Shown in pieces: positions 6,915 to 13,156 of a DNA stretch of 39,144 nt (its first letter is position 1; every line of letters starts with the position of its first letter). A program made the translations under genes and the position numbers. Source of the DNA: a virus; IMG/VR virus record IMGVR_UViG_3300025728_000356, positions 1 through 39,144 of that record. One strand, 5' to 3'. The notes beneath the pieces are model-generated. The model had not been told where the DNA came from. It searched no databases and saw only the letters and a program-made list of their open reading frames with translations.

Positions 6915-8677
6915 CACTCAGTACCTCCCACTACCCGCAGGCCGGCTCGCACGGGTCGCACCAGTTGGCTGGCGATGGCGTCGAGCTGCTCCTCCGGGAC
7001 TCCATCCGGCCAGTTTGATTTCAGCCAAGCCAATGACTCGGACGTCCAGGCATCGCCCATGCGATTGCGCAGCAGCTTTGCTGCAGCAACGTGTGAAAGT
7101 GGTTTCAGCTCGACGGTGGCCACCGTCACATTTGCCTCAAGGTTTGTTCCTCGACGCGGCATGTACGTTGGCAGCACCGTATCGGTGATGTGCTTGTTCG
7201 GATCGATGCGCCCACCAAAAGGCAATTCCTTGGCCTTGCGTGCTGCAGCTGCTGCCTCAACGCTGTCGGTATCCGTCACCAGCTGCTCCAGGACCTTGCG
7301 AGCAACCTGGGCCGGTGTTTCGGAGTGGGCCTTGAACTGCTCGCCGATCATCGCTGCTGTGGTCGCAAAACCGTGTTCGTCGAAGACAACGCGCTCAACG
7401 ACATGGAAGTGCTCGCGGCCGTCTTCACCGACCAGGACAATTTGCGCCGAATCCGCATCGCGCCAGGGATTGCGAGTGATCATCAGCTTGTCGCCGACCA
7501 TCACGCCCGGCACGGTCGAGACGTCGAATTCCGCACCTCGGAATGGCACGCGCAGCTTGATTGTCACTTTTCGGGATTCAGGGGCACTGATAGCGAGCTC
7601 GCGGCATACGTCGGCAGCCGGGGCAATTCGTAGCTGGTCTTGCTTGATGCTCAACCAGGCGCCGAACCGAGTGCGGCGGTGCCGAGTGTGGATCGCGGTC
7701 GCGTTGTGGTAGCGCATCCACTGGCCGGCCCAGCTGTTGATCTGCTCCAGGGTTTCTGCCTTCTGCAGCTTCAGCCCTGACTCAAACTCGCGCTCGACGA
7801 TGTTGTGTGCCTGTTCGACCTGGCCTTTGGCACGTGCATTGCCGACCTTGTTGATCACCAGCTCGATCGACAACGATTTGCAGAGGTTCCGGAACATCGC
7901 ACTGGTCATCGCAGCGCCGGGGTCGGTCATGATCATGAACGGCACACCATGAAACGGATCGTGCTCACCGCGCTTCTGCATGCAGCAAATCAGCACGTTG
8001 CACAGGTTCTCAGCAGACTCGGCACCCAGGACGTACTGCACATAGATCGTGCCGCTGGTGTGATCGGTGATGACGTAGCGCCACAGGCGCTGGCGTTCGA
8101 TCTTCTTCAGGTTCGCCGGCTTGCCATCGTAGAACTCGGCCTTGTTCATGACCTTCGCCCCGTCGTCGTCCAAGTAGAACTGCGTCGATATCGAGGCGTC
8201 GATCTGCCAAACATGGTTCGGGTGCTTGCTGGCCAGCTCGACGGCTGGCGCCGGCTGCAGCAACTGCTCGGGGTGCAAGTTGTAGGTGCGCAGCGCCCGA
8301 GCAATAGCGCTTTCCGACAACGGCTGGACCTCACCGGTCCCCTTATCGACCTTGGCGGCGACGATCAGCCCGTTGCTACGCAGGCGCTCTACAGCACGCT
8401 CAATCGTGCTGAGTTGCTTGTCGTTGGCTCGGATGGACTCGACCAGGAGAGCCGATATCAAGTTCGCTTCTTCGCGACTCAATGCGGTCTTCCCCGAGTC
8501 CGAACGTTGTTTGCGGGGGACTGACACAGTCACCTCCTCAAGTTTGCGATACAGCGTGGCAACGGACATACCCAGCTCATGCGCCGCAGCTCGACACAGC
8601 GTTGTGCGCTGGCCACGCGGCGCGTTTTGCACCTCGCGGGCGACGTCGACGAGTCGTTGAGTAATAACGGCGCTCAT
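6914..8677 (-). CDS. DDE transposase (Mu A-like, rve fold)
   Basis: A 587-aa phage transposase. An N-terminal helix-turn-helix region (about residues 20-125) comes before an RNase H-like integrase core. The core shows H-P-N-H-V-W-Q-I-D-A-S with D160, M-T-D-P-G-A-A-M with D252, and G-Q-V-E-Q-A-H-N with E288. D252 and E288 are 35 residues apart, so this is a DD35E enzyme, unlike MuA itself, whose last spacing is wider. The C-terminal third (about 380-585) is the Mu-type beta-barrel and B-contact region. It catalyses strand cleavage and transfer at the phage ends for integration and replicative transposition. The ATG at 8677 lies three bases after the upstream stop; the B gene follows at once. 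All catalytic residues are intact. Confidence 0.93.
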   Translation of the reverse strand: MSAVITQRLVDVAREVQNAPRGQRTTLCRAAAHELGMSVATLYRKLEEVTVSVPRKQRSDSGKTALSREEANLISALLVESIRANDKQLSTIERAVERLRSNGLIVAAKVDKGTGEVQPLSESAIARALRTYNLHPEQLLQPAPAVELASKHPNHVWQIDASISTQFYLDDDGAKVMNKAEFYDGKPANLKKIERQRLWRYVITDHTSGTIYVQYVLGAESAENLCNVLICCMQKRGEHDPFHGVPFMIMTDPGAAMTSAMFRNLCKSLSIELVINKVGNARAKGQVEQAHNIVEREFESGLKLQKAETLEQINSWAGQWMRYHNATAIHTRHRRTRFGAWLSIKQDQLRIAPAADVCRELAISAPESRKVTIKLRVPFRGAEFDVSTVPGVMVGDKLMITRNPWRDADSAQIVLVGEDGREHFHVVERVVFDEHGFATTAAMIGEQFKAHSETPAQVARKVLEQLVTDTDSVEAAAAARKAKELPFGGRIDPNKHITDTVLPTYMPRRGTNLEANVTVATVELKPLSHVAAAKLLRNRMGDAWTSESLAWLKSNWPDGVPEEQLDAIASQLVRPVRAGLRVVGGTE

Positions 8678-8680
8678 GGG

Positions 8681-9607
8681 TTATGCCCCTGTCTCTTGCT
8701 TCAGGGCTTCAAGAACCTGCTGGTCGGCATCCGGGCGCATCCAGGCCGGAGTGCTATCGGCCTCAGCAGCCAGAGGGATGTTGAATTCAGTCCGCAGGTC
8801 CTGGCATGCACGCTCGATCTGCGCAACCAGGCCGGACATCGTTGGCATAGGGTCTGCACCGGTCTTTGCCGCGTTCTCAAGCAACGCCTGCATAACAGGC
8901 CACAACGAGCCGCGTACTGCGGCTTCGGCAGCATGAGAGTGCGCCGTCGCTTCCTGGCGGAGCTGCTTTGCTTCAGCATCAGGCGGCAACACTTTAACGA
9001 GAGGCTTCTTCTCAAGCTTGGTAGCCAGCTCATCGATCTTCTCGTTCTTGGCTGCGAGAACCTGACGTTGAGCCGCCGCGTCCTCGCGGGCTTCGCGCAG
9101 CGCATCCCGCAGTTCACGGCTGGTCATCTGGTCGATATCGTCCAGCGTCAAGCCGGCAACGGTGCCACCGTCCGCCAGTGCTGCAAGATCCTCGTCATCT
9201 TCCGAAATGAGCTCGAACAGCTTGGTCTTGCCCAGGGCAACGAGGGCCGGTGCCTTCCCTTGCAGTTCCGGTGACAGATACTTGAACGAGGCCTGCATCA
9301 TCCTGCGTGCAGTACGCTCTGGTATGCCCAGTTGCTCGCGAACGATCAGTTCAAAGTCGCCATGGGGCTCGTTCTCTTTCAAAACGATCAGTCGCTTACC
9401 GGCTTCGAGCATCGCTTCTGCGCTCTGCGCCATGTAGAAGCGAGCCTCATGAATCAACCGGGTCCGGTCATAAACGAGGCCATCGCCGAATGCGGCCATG
9501 ACACCCTCGCGGTGGGCACTCACCAGGTTTTGGCTATCTGTGAGTACCTTGCCGTCCAGGGGCGGCAGATCGAGGGCATCGGCGGGTTTGTTTGCGGTGC
9601 GTCCCAT
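8681..9607 (-). CDS. DUF3102-like phage protein
   Basis: A 308-aa protein upstream of the transposase. Residues about 50-120 hold a conserved-looking block: R-L-I-H-E-A-R-F-Y, a helix with M-L-E-A-G-K-R-L-I-V-L-K-E, then H-G-D-F-E and G-I-P-E-R-T-A-R-R-M-M. This is the pattern of DUF3102 proteins, in which a helix-turn-helix-like unit binds DNA. A long charged coiled-coil region (about 175-235) follows. Similar proteins stand at this place in B3-like phages; a partitioning or transposition-accessory role would be speculation. ATG 9607 shares one base with the preceding stop. Another 28 codons could be added upstream but fall inside the neighbouring gene. Confidence 0.72.
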   Translation of the reverse strand: MGRTANKPADALDLPPLDGKVLTDSQNLVSAHREGVMAAFGDGLVYDRTRLIHEARFYMAQSAEAMLEAGKRLIVLKENEPHGDFELIVREQLGIPERTARRMMQASFKYLSPELQGKAPALVALGKTKLFELISEDDEDLAALADGGTVAGLTLDDIDQMTSRELRDALREAREDAAAQRQVLAAKNEKIDELATKLEKKPLVKVLPPDAEAKQLRQEATAHSHAAEAAVRGSLWPVMQALLENAAKTGADPMPTMSGLVAQIERACQDLRTEFNIPLAAEADSTPAWMRPDADQQVLEALKQETGA

Positions 9608-9876
9608 TAAACAATCCCCCCCGACAGTACTGTGAGGTGTTTGATTGCCTGGGTCGGATTGTTGTGGCACTTGATCAGGGCGTTGCGCCATTCGTGGTGA
9701 CCGCGATCATTACCTGCGAAAAACGCGTCGAACTCGACGGTCCCAGCTGCATACGGCACTTGGACGTTGGTGCCTTCAATGCGGCGGCGGAGCACAGCAA
9801 TCATGCCCTCGCGGTAGACAGCGCTACGGCGATCGCCCATTTCCAGAATCTTGTCTGCCAACTTTTGGTAGTTCAT
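9607..9876 (-). CDS. Small early protein, unknown
   Basis: An 89-aa protein with a helical N-terminus (M-N-Y-Q-K-L-A-D-K-I-L-E-M-G-D-R-R) and a basic segment (V-L-R-R-R-I-E-G) near residue 28. The centre has V-E-F-D-A-F-F-A-G-N-D and a histidine-rich R-G-H-H-E-W-R-N. No family is recognised. The gene is flanked by the winged-helix gene (16-base gap) and the DUF3102-like gene (one-base overlap), so it belongs to the early operon. Confidence 0.65.
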   Translation of the reverse strand: MNYQKLADKILEMGDRRSAVYREGMIAVLRRRIEGTNVQVPYAAGTVEFDAFFAGNDRGHHEWRNALIKCHNNPTQAIKHLTVLSGGIV

Positions 9877-9892
9877 AACAACTCCGTTCGGA

Positions 9893-10201
9893 TCAGAAGT
9901 TGCGCGTCAGCACGCGCTGGTTGATTTCGTTGATACGGCCTTGGGCTCGGCTCATTTCTTCTGCGTGAGCCTGGGCGATCTGTAGCGTTGCAATGCCCAA
10001 CGCAAATCGCCCTGTATCAAGCTTCACGGCCAGTCCTTCTGCGATCAGCGTGTTGAGGCAGCGGTTAATCGTGGACGGGCTCTCATCGAGCGCCTTGGCC
10101 AGCTCGCCGTTGCTCAGTCCCGTCAGGGTCTGGCCACGTAACGCTTTCAGCACACGCAGGACGCGGGCCCCGGTGTCACTGACACGGGTCTTGTCATTCA
10201 T
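9893..10201 (-). CDS. Winged-helix DNA-binding protein (IclR N-terminal type)
   Basis: A 102-aa protein. Residues about 12-65 form a winged helix: A-R-V-L-R-V-L-K-A-L-R, then L-S-N-G-E-L-A-K-A-L-D-E-S-P-S-T-I-N-R as the recognition part, and a wing with L-D-T-G-R-F-A-L-G. This is the N-terminal domain of IclR-type regulators without the ligand-binding domain; the rest is a short helix. It overlaps the upstream gene by eight bases. As one of the first early products it is well placed to control the early operon or the switch region, but its target is unknown. Confidence 0.78.
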   Translation of the reverse strand: MNDKTRVSDTGARVLRVLKALRGQTLTGLSNGELAKALDESPSTINRCLNTLIAEGLAVKLDTGRFALGIATLQIAQAHAEEMSRAQGRINEINQRVLTRNF

Positions 10202-10679
10202 CGTTCGTTACTCCGAACTCAAGTTGAGGGTGTGCATGCTGGGCGACGTTGGCGTGGTGCCAGCTCAGGCCCTCCATGGCTGTACGGATTGCAGCAAGCG
10301 TGTCCTCGGCGTTGCTGTTGCCTGCATGGAACGCAAGCAGTGCTGACATCGCTGAGGTGATCTCGACCTGCAGGGCATTGAGTTCTTGGCCGGTGCTTTT
10401 GCGGCCAGTGGGCACATCAATGAGCAGCTTGCCGTTAGCACCTGCAAGCCACTGTGTGACGTAGTTGATTCCGCAGGCTGTCTCGTATGCCGGAATCATC
10501 ACCGCCGGCATACGCCCGGTGCTGATCCACTTGTAAAGCGTCCAGTGATCAGCCAAGCCCATCTGCGTCGCGATCCGCTCGACACCCATGTTCTTTTCAG
10601 CGATCGCGAACTCTTTGCAGAGCTCAAGCGCATGTCGCAGCGAGTTCGGCTGAACGCGTTTCCAGCGGCGGCGGGTCAT
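10194..10679 (-). CDS. Phage DNA-binding protein, first gene of the long early operon
   Basis: A 161-aa protein. A basic N-terminus (M-T-R-R-R-W-K-R-V) is followed by a helix-turn-helix-like region at about residues 15-60 (F-A-I-A-E-K-N-M-G-V-E-R-I-A-T-Q-M-G-L followed by W-T-L-Y-K-W-I). The C-terminal half is helical. Proteins like this occur at the head of early operons in Pseudomonas transposable phages and are annotated as DNA-binding. ATG 10679 is preceded by AAGGGGG with a six-base spacer, which supports this start over the Met eleven codons upstream. It diverges from the gene at 10785. Confidence 0.75.
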   Translation of the reverse strand: MTRRRWKRVQPNSLRHALELCKEFAIAEKNMGVERIATQMGLADHWTLYKWISTGRMPAVMIPAYETACGINYVTQWLAGANGKLLIDVPTGRKSTGQELNALQVEITSAMSALLAFHAGNSNAEDTLAAIRTAMEGLSWHHANVAQHAHPQLEFGVTNDE

Positions 10680-10784
10680 TGGAAACCCCCTTGAAAGTCG
10701 CTTTCCAAACAAATTGTTTTTTTGCCTGTGGGCAAAGGTCTTTCAAGCGAGCAACACTTTTCGTGTAAATTGACACGGGAAGAC
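10680..10784. promoter_or_regulatory. Divergent intergenic control region with nested inverted repeats
   Basis: This 105-bp gap separates the leftward early operon from the rightward gene at 10785. It holds an 8-bp inverted repeat, CTTGAAAG (10690-10697) against CTTTCAAG (10740-10747), symmetric about 10718. Within it lie GAAAG-TCG-CTTTC (10693-10705) and TTTGCC-TGTG-GGCAAA (10721-10736). The sequence TGTAAA at 10764 could be a rightward -10 element. The layout suggests divergent promoters with a shared operator; no promoter can be proven by eye. Confidence 0.5.
10719..10738 (+). promoter_or_regulatory. Putative late/Mor control dyad, copy 1
   Basis: TTTTTGCC (10719-10726), spacer TGTG, then GGCAAAGG (10731-10738), a 6-bp perfect dyad. 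Related sites occur at 12748, 21019 and 26931, each before a rightward unit. Function is inferred. Confidence 0.45.
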
Positions 10785-11021
10785 ATGGCTATGACCGATC
10801 GAATTGAGAAGCTGGAAGCGCAGGTGAATGCACTGGCGCAAGTAGTTCTTCGCCTTGCGGCGGCTGCAGATGCTCACGGGATCTATCACCCGGAGCAGCT
10901 GCGATCGATTCGCTGGCCTGGATCGCCGCTTGAGACAGAGGCGATCCGGACAATTGAGTGGATTTGCGATGAATTGACAGCGGCACGGGATGTACGCCGA
11001 TCGTGCGAGCTTGTGGGATGA
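10785..11021 (+). CDS. Small rightward protein, unknown
   Basis: A 78-aa protein that begins with a heptad-like helix (I-E-K-L-E-A-Q-V-N-A-L-A-Q-V-V-L-R-L) and continues with H-G-I-Y-H-P-E-Q-L, W-P-G-S-P-L-E-T-E and I-E-W-I-C-D-E-L. This resembles short coiled-coil proteins I associate with Pseudomonas Mu-like phages, though I cannot name a family. Start ATG 10785 has GGGA upstream; 21 further codons upstream are open but would run through the control region. Nearly its whole length lies opposite the minus-strand gene at 10789-11211, so one of the two may be mis-called. Confidence 0.6.
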   Translation: MAMTDRIEKLEAQVNALAQVVLRLAAAADAHGIYHPEQLRSIRWPGSPLETEAIRTIEWICDELTAARDVRRSCELVG

Positions 11022-11211
11022 ACCCCAGGCTGTCGGGGACTGTAGTGCGCGCTGCGGAATGCAACTGGCGGGTTACGTCCGCGAGGTGCCAGGCGATATC
11101 GAACTCAGTGCCTGGAGCAGCTGCAATCAGCTTCTCCAGCTCAAGGCGCCAGGTGTCCATTGCGTGCGGCTGAAGCTCGACTTCGACAAAAATTGGGGTC
11201 GGGTTCGACAT
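10789..11211 (-). CDS. Unknown protein, partly antisense to the gene at 10785
   Basis: A 140-aa frame directly after the BcepMu gp16-like regulator. The first 65 residues look like real protein: F-V-E-V-E-L-Q-P-H-A, then L-E-K-L-I-A-A-A-P-G-T-E-F-D-I-A-W. The remainder is low-complexity and proline/serine-rich, as expected of sequence opposite another gene. ATG 11211 has a TGAGG eight to nine bases upstream and follows the previous stop by ten bases, good signs of real translation. It may be a genuine long overlap, or the true protein may once have ended earlier. No function is known. Confidence 0.5.
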   Translation of the reverse strand: MSNPTPIFVEVELQPHAMDTWRLELEKLIAAAPGTEFDIAWHLADVTRQLHSAARTTVPDSLGFIPQARTIGVHPVPLSIHRKSTQLSGSPLSQAAIQASESIAAAPGDRSREHLQPPQGEELLAPVHSPALPASQFDRS

Positions 11212-11221
11212 GGGAGAAACC

Positions 11222-11431
11222 TCAGGCGGCGGCAGCGGCGGCTTTGAGACCAAGCTTCACGGCGATGTCGTGTGCTTGCCCGTAATGAGCTTTGTCCTGG
11301 CCGTTGAGAACCCGGTATACCGCGTTGCGGCGGTATCCGTTCTCAAGCGCCCAGGTAGTGATGGTTTTACCGGCCTGGCGGAATTGTTCTCGCACCTGGT
11401 CGGGGGTTAGGGCTTTGTTTGCAGATGCCAT
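11222..11431 (-). CDS. BcepMu gp16-family DNA-binding regulator
   Basis: A 69-aa helix-turn-helix protein resembling the BcepMu gp16 family of phage-associated proteins. The diagnostic order is visible: Q-V-R-E-Q-F-R-Q-A-G, then W-A-L-E-N-G-Y-R-R-N-A-V-Y-R-V-L-N-G as the helix-turn-helix, then Y-G-Q-A-H-D-I-A-V-K-L-G-L. The tail is a run of alanines. It diverges from the XRE repressor across a palindromic operator, so it occupies the Ner/Cro-like position. ATG 11431 has CAGGAG nine bases upstream; another 25 codons upstream would run into the operator and are rejected. It probably starts the leftward early transcript. Confidence 0.82.
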   Translation of the reverse strand: MASANKALTPDQVREQFRQAGKTITTWALENGYRRNAVYRVLNGQDKAHYGQAHDIAVKLGLKAAAAAA

Positions 11432-11523
11432 GGCAGCGGCTCCTGTGATGCAAAGATGATTCATACATGTGGCATTAATGATGGTGCCAAATTTGGCACC
11501 AGTCAATGGTTTAGGTGAAATTT
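11432..11523. promoter_or_regulatory. Immunity switch region with perfect 20-bp palindrome
   Basis: The gap between the divergent repressor and gp16-like genes carries TGGTGCCAAATTTGGCACCA at 11482-11501, a perfect 20-bp palindrome and a textbook operator for a dimeric repressor. Related half-sites (TGGCA) recur at 11470 and, overlapping the repressor start codon, at 11525. On the minus strand TTGGCA inside the palindrome could act as a -35 for the leftward early promoter, so binding there would block early transcription. Promoter positions are inferred. Confidence 0.75.
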
Positions 11524-11937
11524 ATGGCACTTGGCGAGCGCCTAAAAACTGAGCGAGAGAGGCTTGGTTTCAACCAAACTGACTTTGCTAGCCTGGTTGG
11601 CGCGTCCAAAAGAACCCAGATCGGCTGGGAGCAGGAACGATCATTCCCTGATATCCAGGCACTGGCGGTCTGGGTTGGCGAAGGTCTGGACGCTATCTAT
11701 GTGCTGACGGGAAACCGGCCAGCGCCGACCGTTTTAGCTTCGGAAAATCGGACGGCGCCGACCGCTTTGGCATCCGACGAGGAAATTCTCTTGGACTCCT
11801 ACCGAGCTTTGGCTGTGCAAGAAAAGCGGCGGCTGCTTGCCTCAGTACTGGCAGGTGACACAGCGCCTTCAAAGGGAATTCAAGTTACAGGTGATGGCAA
11901 CAAAACTGCCGGCCGGGACATCAACGAGAACACTTAG
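11524..11937 (+). CDS. XRE-family phage repressor
   Basis: A 137-aa probable immunity repressor. Residues about 4-62 form an XRE helix-turn-helix: L-G-E-R-L-K-T-E-R-E-R-L-G-F-N-Q-T-D-F-A, then G-A-S-K-R-T-Q-I-G-W-E-Q-E as the recognition part. A threonine/alanine/proline linker with a short repeat (P-A-P-T-V-L-A-S-E and T-A-P-T-A-L-A-S-D) and one more helix follow. The C-terminus ends in G-D-G-N-K-T-A-G-R-D-I-N, a motif repeated in the next gene. There is no peptidase domain, so LexA-like self-cleavage is not expected. ATG 11524 is preferred because TTAGGTGA is correctly spaced; GTG 11515 is the alternative. It faces the 20-bp palindrome, its likely operator. Confidence 0.82.
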   Translation: MALGERLKTERERLGFNQTDFASLVGASKRTQIGWEQERSFPDIQALAVWVGEGLDAIYVLTGNRPAPTVLASENRTAPTALASDEEILLDSYRALAVQEKRRLLASVLAGDTAPSKGIQVTGDGNKTAGRDINENT

Positions 11938-11942
11938 GCAGT

Positions 11943-12314
11943 ATGAGCATGGCTCAGGGGGAAGTTGTGGGTATTGAGGTCAACGGAAATGGCAACCGTG
12001 TGGCAGGCAGGGACTACATTGAAGTAACGATTCGAGCGTGCCGGCGCTGCGAGCAGCGCATAGTTAATCCCGGTGTGAGGATCTGCAACCATTGCCGGGA
12101 GGAGATCGAGGCGCAGAAGTTACGAAATACTCTCAAGGTTCTAGGTTTTTGTCTTTTGCTATGCACCGGCCTTCTGATGCAGTGGAGAGAAAATCACGGA
12201 ACGAAGATGACTCCCGAGGTGTTCGTTGAGACGTTGGGTTTTGCGACCTGCATCATCGGTTTCATCTATGTGGTATGGCACGCCATCAAGATTTGGTTTG
12301 AATCAAAGCAGTAA
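11943..12314 (+). CDS. Zinc-ribbon membrane protein with G-N-G-N-x-x-A-G-R-D motif
   Basis: A 123-aa protein of unknown function. Residues about 13-23 read V-N-G-N-G-N-R-V-A-G-R-D, almost the same as the C-terminus of the repressor just upstream. Next comes a zinc ribbon, C-R-R-C then C-N-H-C (residues about 33-52). Then two membrane helices follow: V-L-G-F-C-L-L-L-C-T-G-L-L-M near 65-78 and a second one near 99-113 around F-A-T-C-I-I-G-F-I-Y-V-V-W. It starts five bases after the repressor stop and is probably cotranscribed with it, so it would be made in lysogens. A lysogenic-conversion or superinfection-exclusion role is a reasonable inference. Confidence 0.7.
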   Translation: MSMAQGEVVGIEVNGNGNRVAGRDYIEVTIRACRRCEQRIVNPGVRICNHCREEIEAQKLRNTLKVLGFCLLLCTGLLMQWRENHGTKMTPEVFVETLGFATCIIGFIYVVWHAIKIWFESKQ

Positions 12315-12368
12315 TAGTTGCGGAACGTGGTCGATTCACTCTGTCGAGTCGAGAAATGGAGATTCACA

Positions 12369-12728
12369 ATGCTTAAAAAACTCTTCCTTGCAGCACTTTT
12401 TGCCTCTATTGCTGCGTGCGCCAGTGTCGGAACGAGCTTTCAGGACGACAATCTGGCTCAGCTCCAACCTGGAGTAACGACGCTCCAGGACGCCGAAAGA
12501 ATCCTAGGCGCGCCCCCATCACAAACGTTGATCGGCGCTGGTGGAAAGAGTGTTTCGATTTGGCGGTACGTTGCGTCAAACGGGATGACCGGCAACACAA
12601 CGATCAAGGAAGCAAGCCTGGTCTTTTCACCTGATGGAAAGTTCACGTATATCTATCAGCTCAACAACGTTTCTCTCGCGCCGCAAGAACGAAAGCGCTT
12701 GATGACACCGCCTCAGGCCAAGAACTGA
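12369..12728 (+). CDS. Small outer-membrane-type lipoprotein (BamE/SmpA-like pattern)
   Basis: A 119-aa lipoprotein. The signal sequence M-L-K-K-L-F-L-A-A-L-F-A ends in the lipobox I-A-A-C, with the lipidated cysteine at about residue 17. The mature part has L-A-Q-L-Q-P-G-V-T-T-L-Q-D-A-E-R-I-L-G-A-P-P, which matches the helix-loop-strand pattern of BamE/SmpA/OmlA-like domains. The rest (I-W-R-Y-V-A, L-V-F-S-P-D-G-K-F-T-Y) supplies the following beta strands. ATG 12369 has GGAG upstream; 17 more codons upstream are open but would remove the signal from the N-terminus. It lies between the repressor pair and the lysis genes and looks like a moron that alters the lysogen's envelope. Confidence 0.75.
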   Translation: MLKKLFLAALFASIAACASVGTSFQDDNLAQLQPGVTTLQDAERILGAPPSQTLIGAGGKSVSIWRYVASNGMTGNTTIKEASLVFSPDGKFTYIYQLNNVSLAPQERKRLMTPPQAKN

Positions 12729-12858
12729 CCTTGGCTCGCGGGGCCTATTTTTGCCCCGTCCAAAATACTCTCCGAGTGGATGCAGCAACACTGATCCGGC
12801 CTGTCACTGACGGGTTGACATGTTGCCGGCCACGGATGGCCACTCTAGGAGAGTTCCA
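12729..12858 (+). promoter_or_regulatory. Intergenic region before the lysis genes, with late-control motif
   Basis: A hairpin CGGGGC (12739-12744) / GCCCCG (12753-12758) with loop CTATTTTT follows the lipoprotein gene. It may terminate that transcript, although no T-run comes after the stem. Overlapping it is TTTTTGCC-CCGT-CCAAAA (12748-12765), copy 2 of the dyad described at 10719. Its core TATTTTTGCC-N-CGTCCAAAA is also found at 21017 with a single mismatch. The rest, to the AGGAG before 12859, holds no gene. I infer a late promoter for the lysis and head genes. Confidence 0.5.
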
Positions 12859-13155
12859 ATGCCGAACACTTGCCCACGTCCAGGTCGCCGCGCCCCGCGC
12901 ATGACCAACTGGACGATGATCACCCTCATTCTGCTCGTCGTGCTCGCGTACATCCGTCCCGAGCAGTTGCCGGTAGTCCTGTATAAAGCTGGCCTGGTCA
13001 CCCTCGGAACCGTGATGGCGTACTGGCTGGACCGGGCGCTCTTTCCAAATGGCCGCCCTGATGATTGCATCGGTGGTATTCACATCGTCGGAGCATGGAT
13101 TCGCCGAGCAATGATCGTCCTGGGCTGCGTTCTCGGCCTGACGCTCGGTCTTTGA
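12859..13155 (+). CDS. Putative holin
   Basis: A 98-aa membrane protein with three hydrophobic segments: residues about 17-32 (M-I-T-L-I-L-L-V-V-L-A-Y), 37-55 (V-V-L-Y-K-A-G-L-V-T-L-G) and 78-97 at the C-terminus. The N-terminus is basic (R-P-G-R-R-A-P-R). The size and topology are those of three-span phage holins, and it directly precedes a transglycosylase and Rz/Rz1, as in B3-type phages. It would open or depolarise the inner membrane at lysis. ATG 12859 has AGGAGAG upstream. The 13 upstream codons in frame are unlikely to be translated. Confidence 0.75.
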   Translation: MPNTCPRPGRRAPRMTNWTMITLILLVVLAYIRPEQLPVVLYKAGLVTLGTVMAYWLDRALFPNGRPDDCIGGIHIVGAWIRRAMIVLGCVLGLTLGL

Positions 13156-13156
13156 T

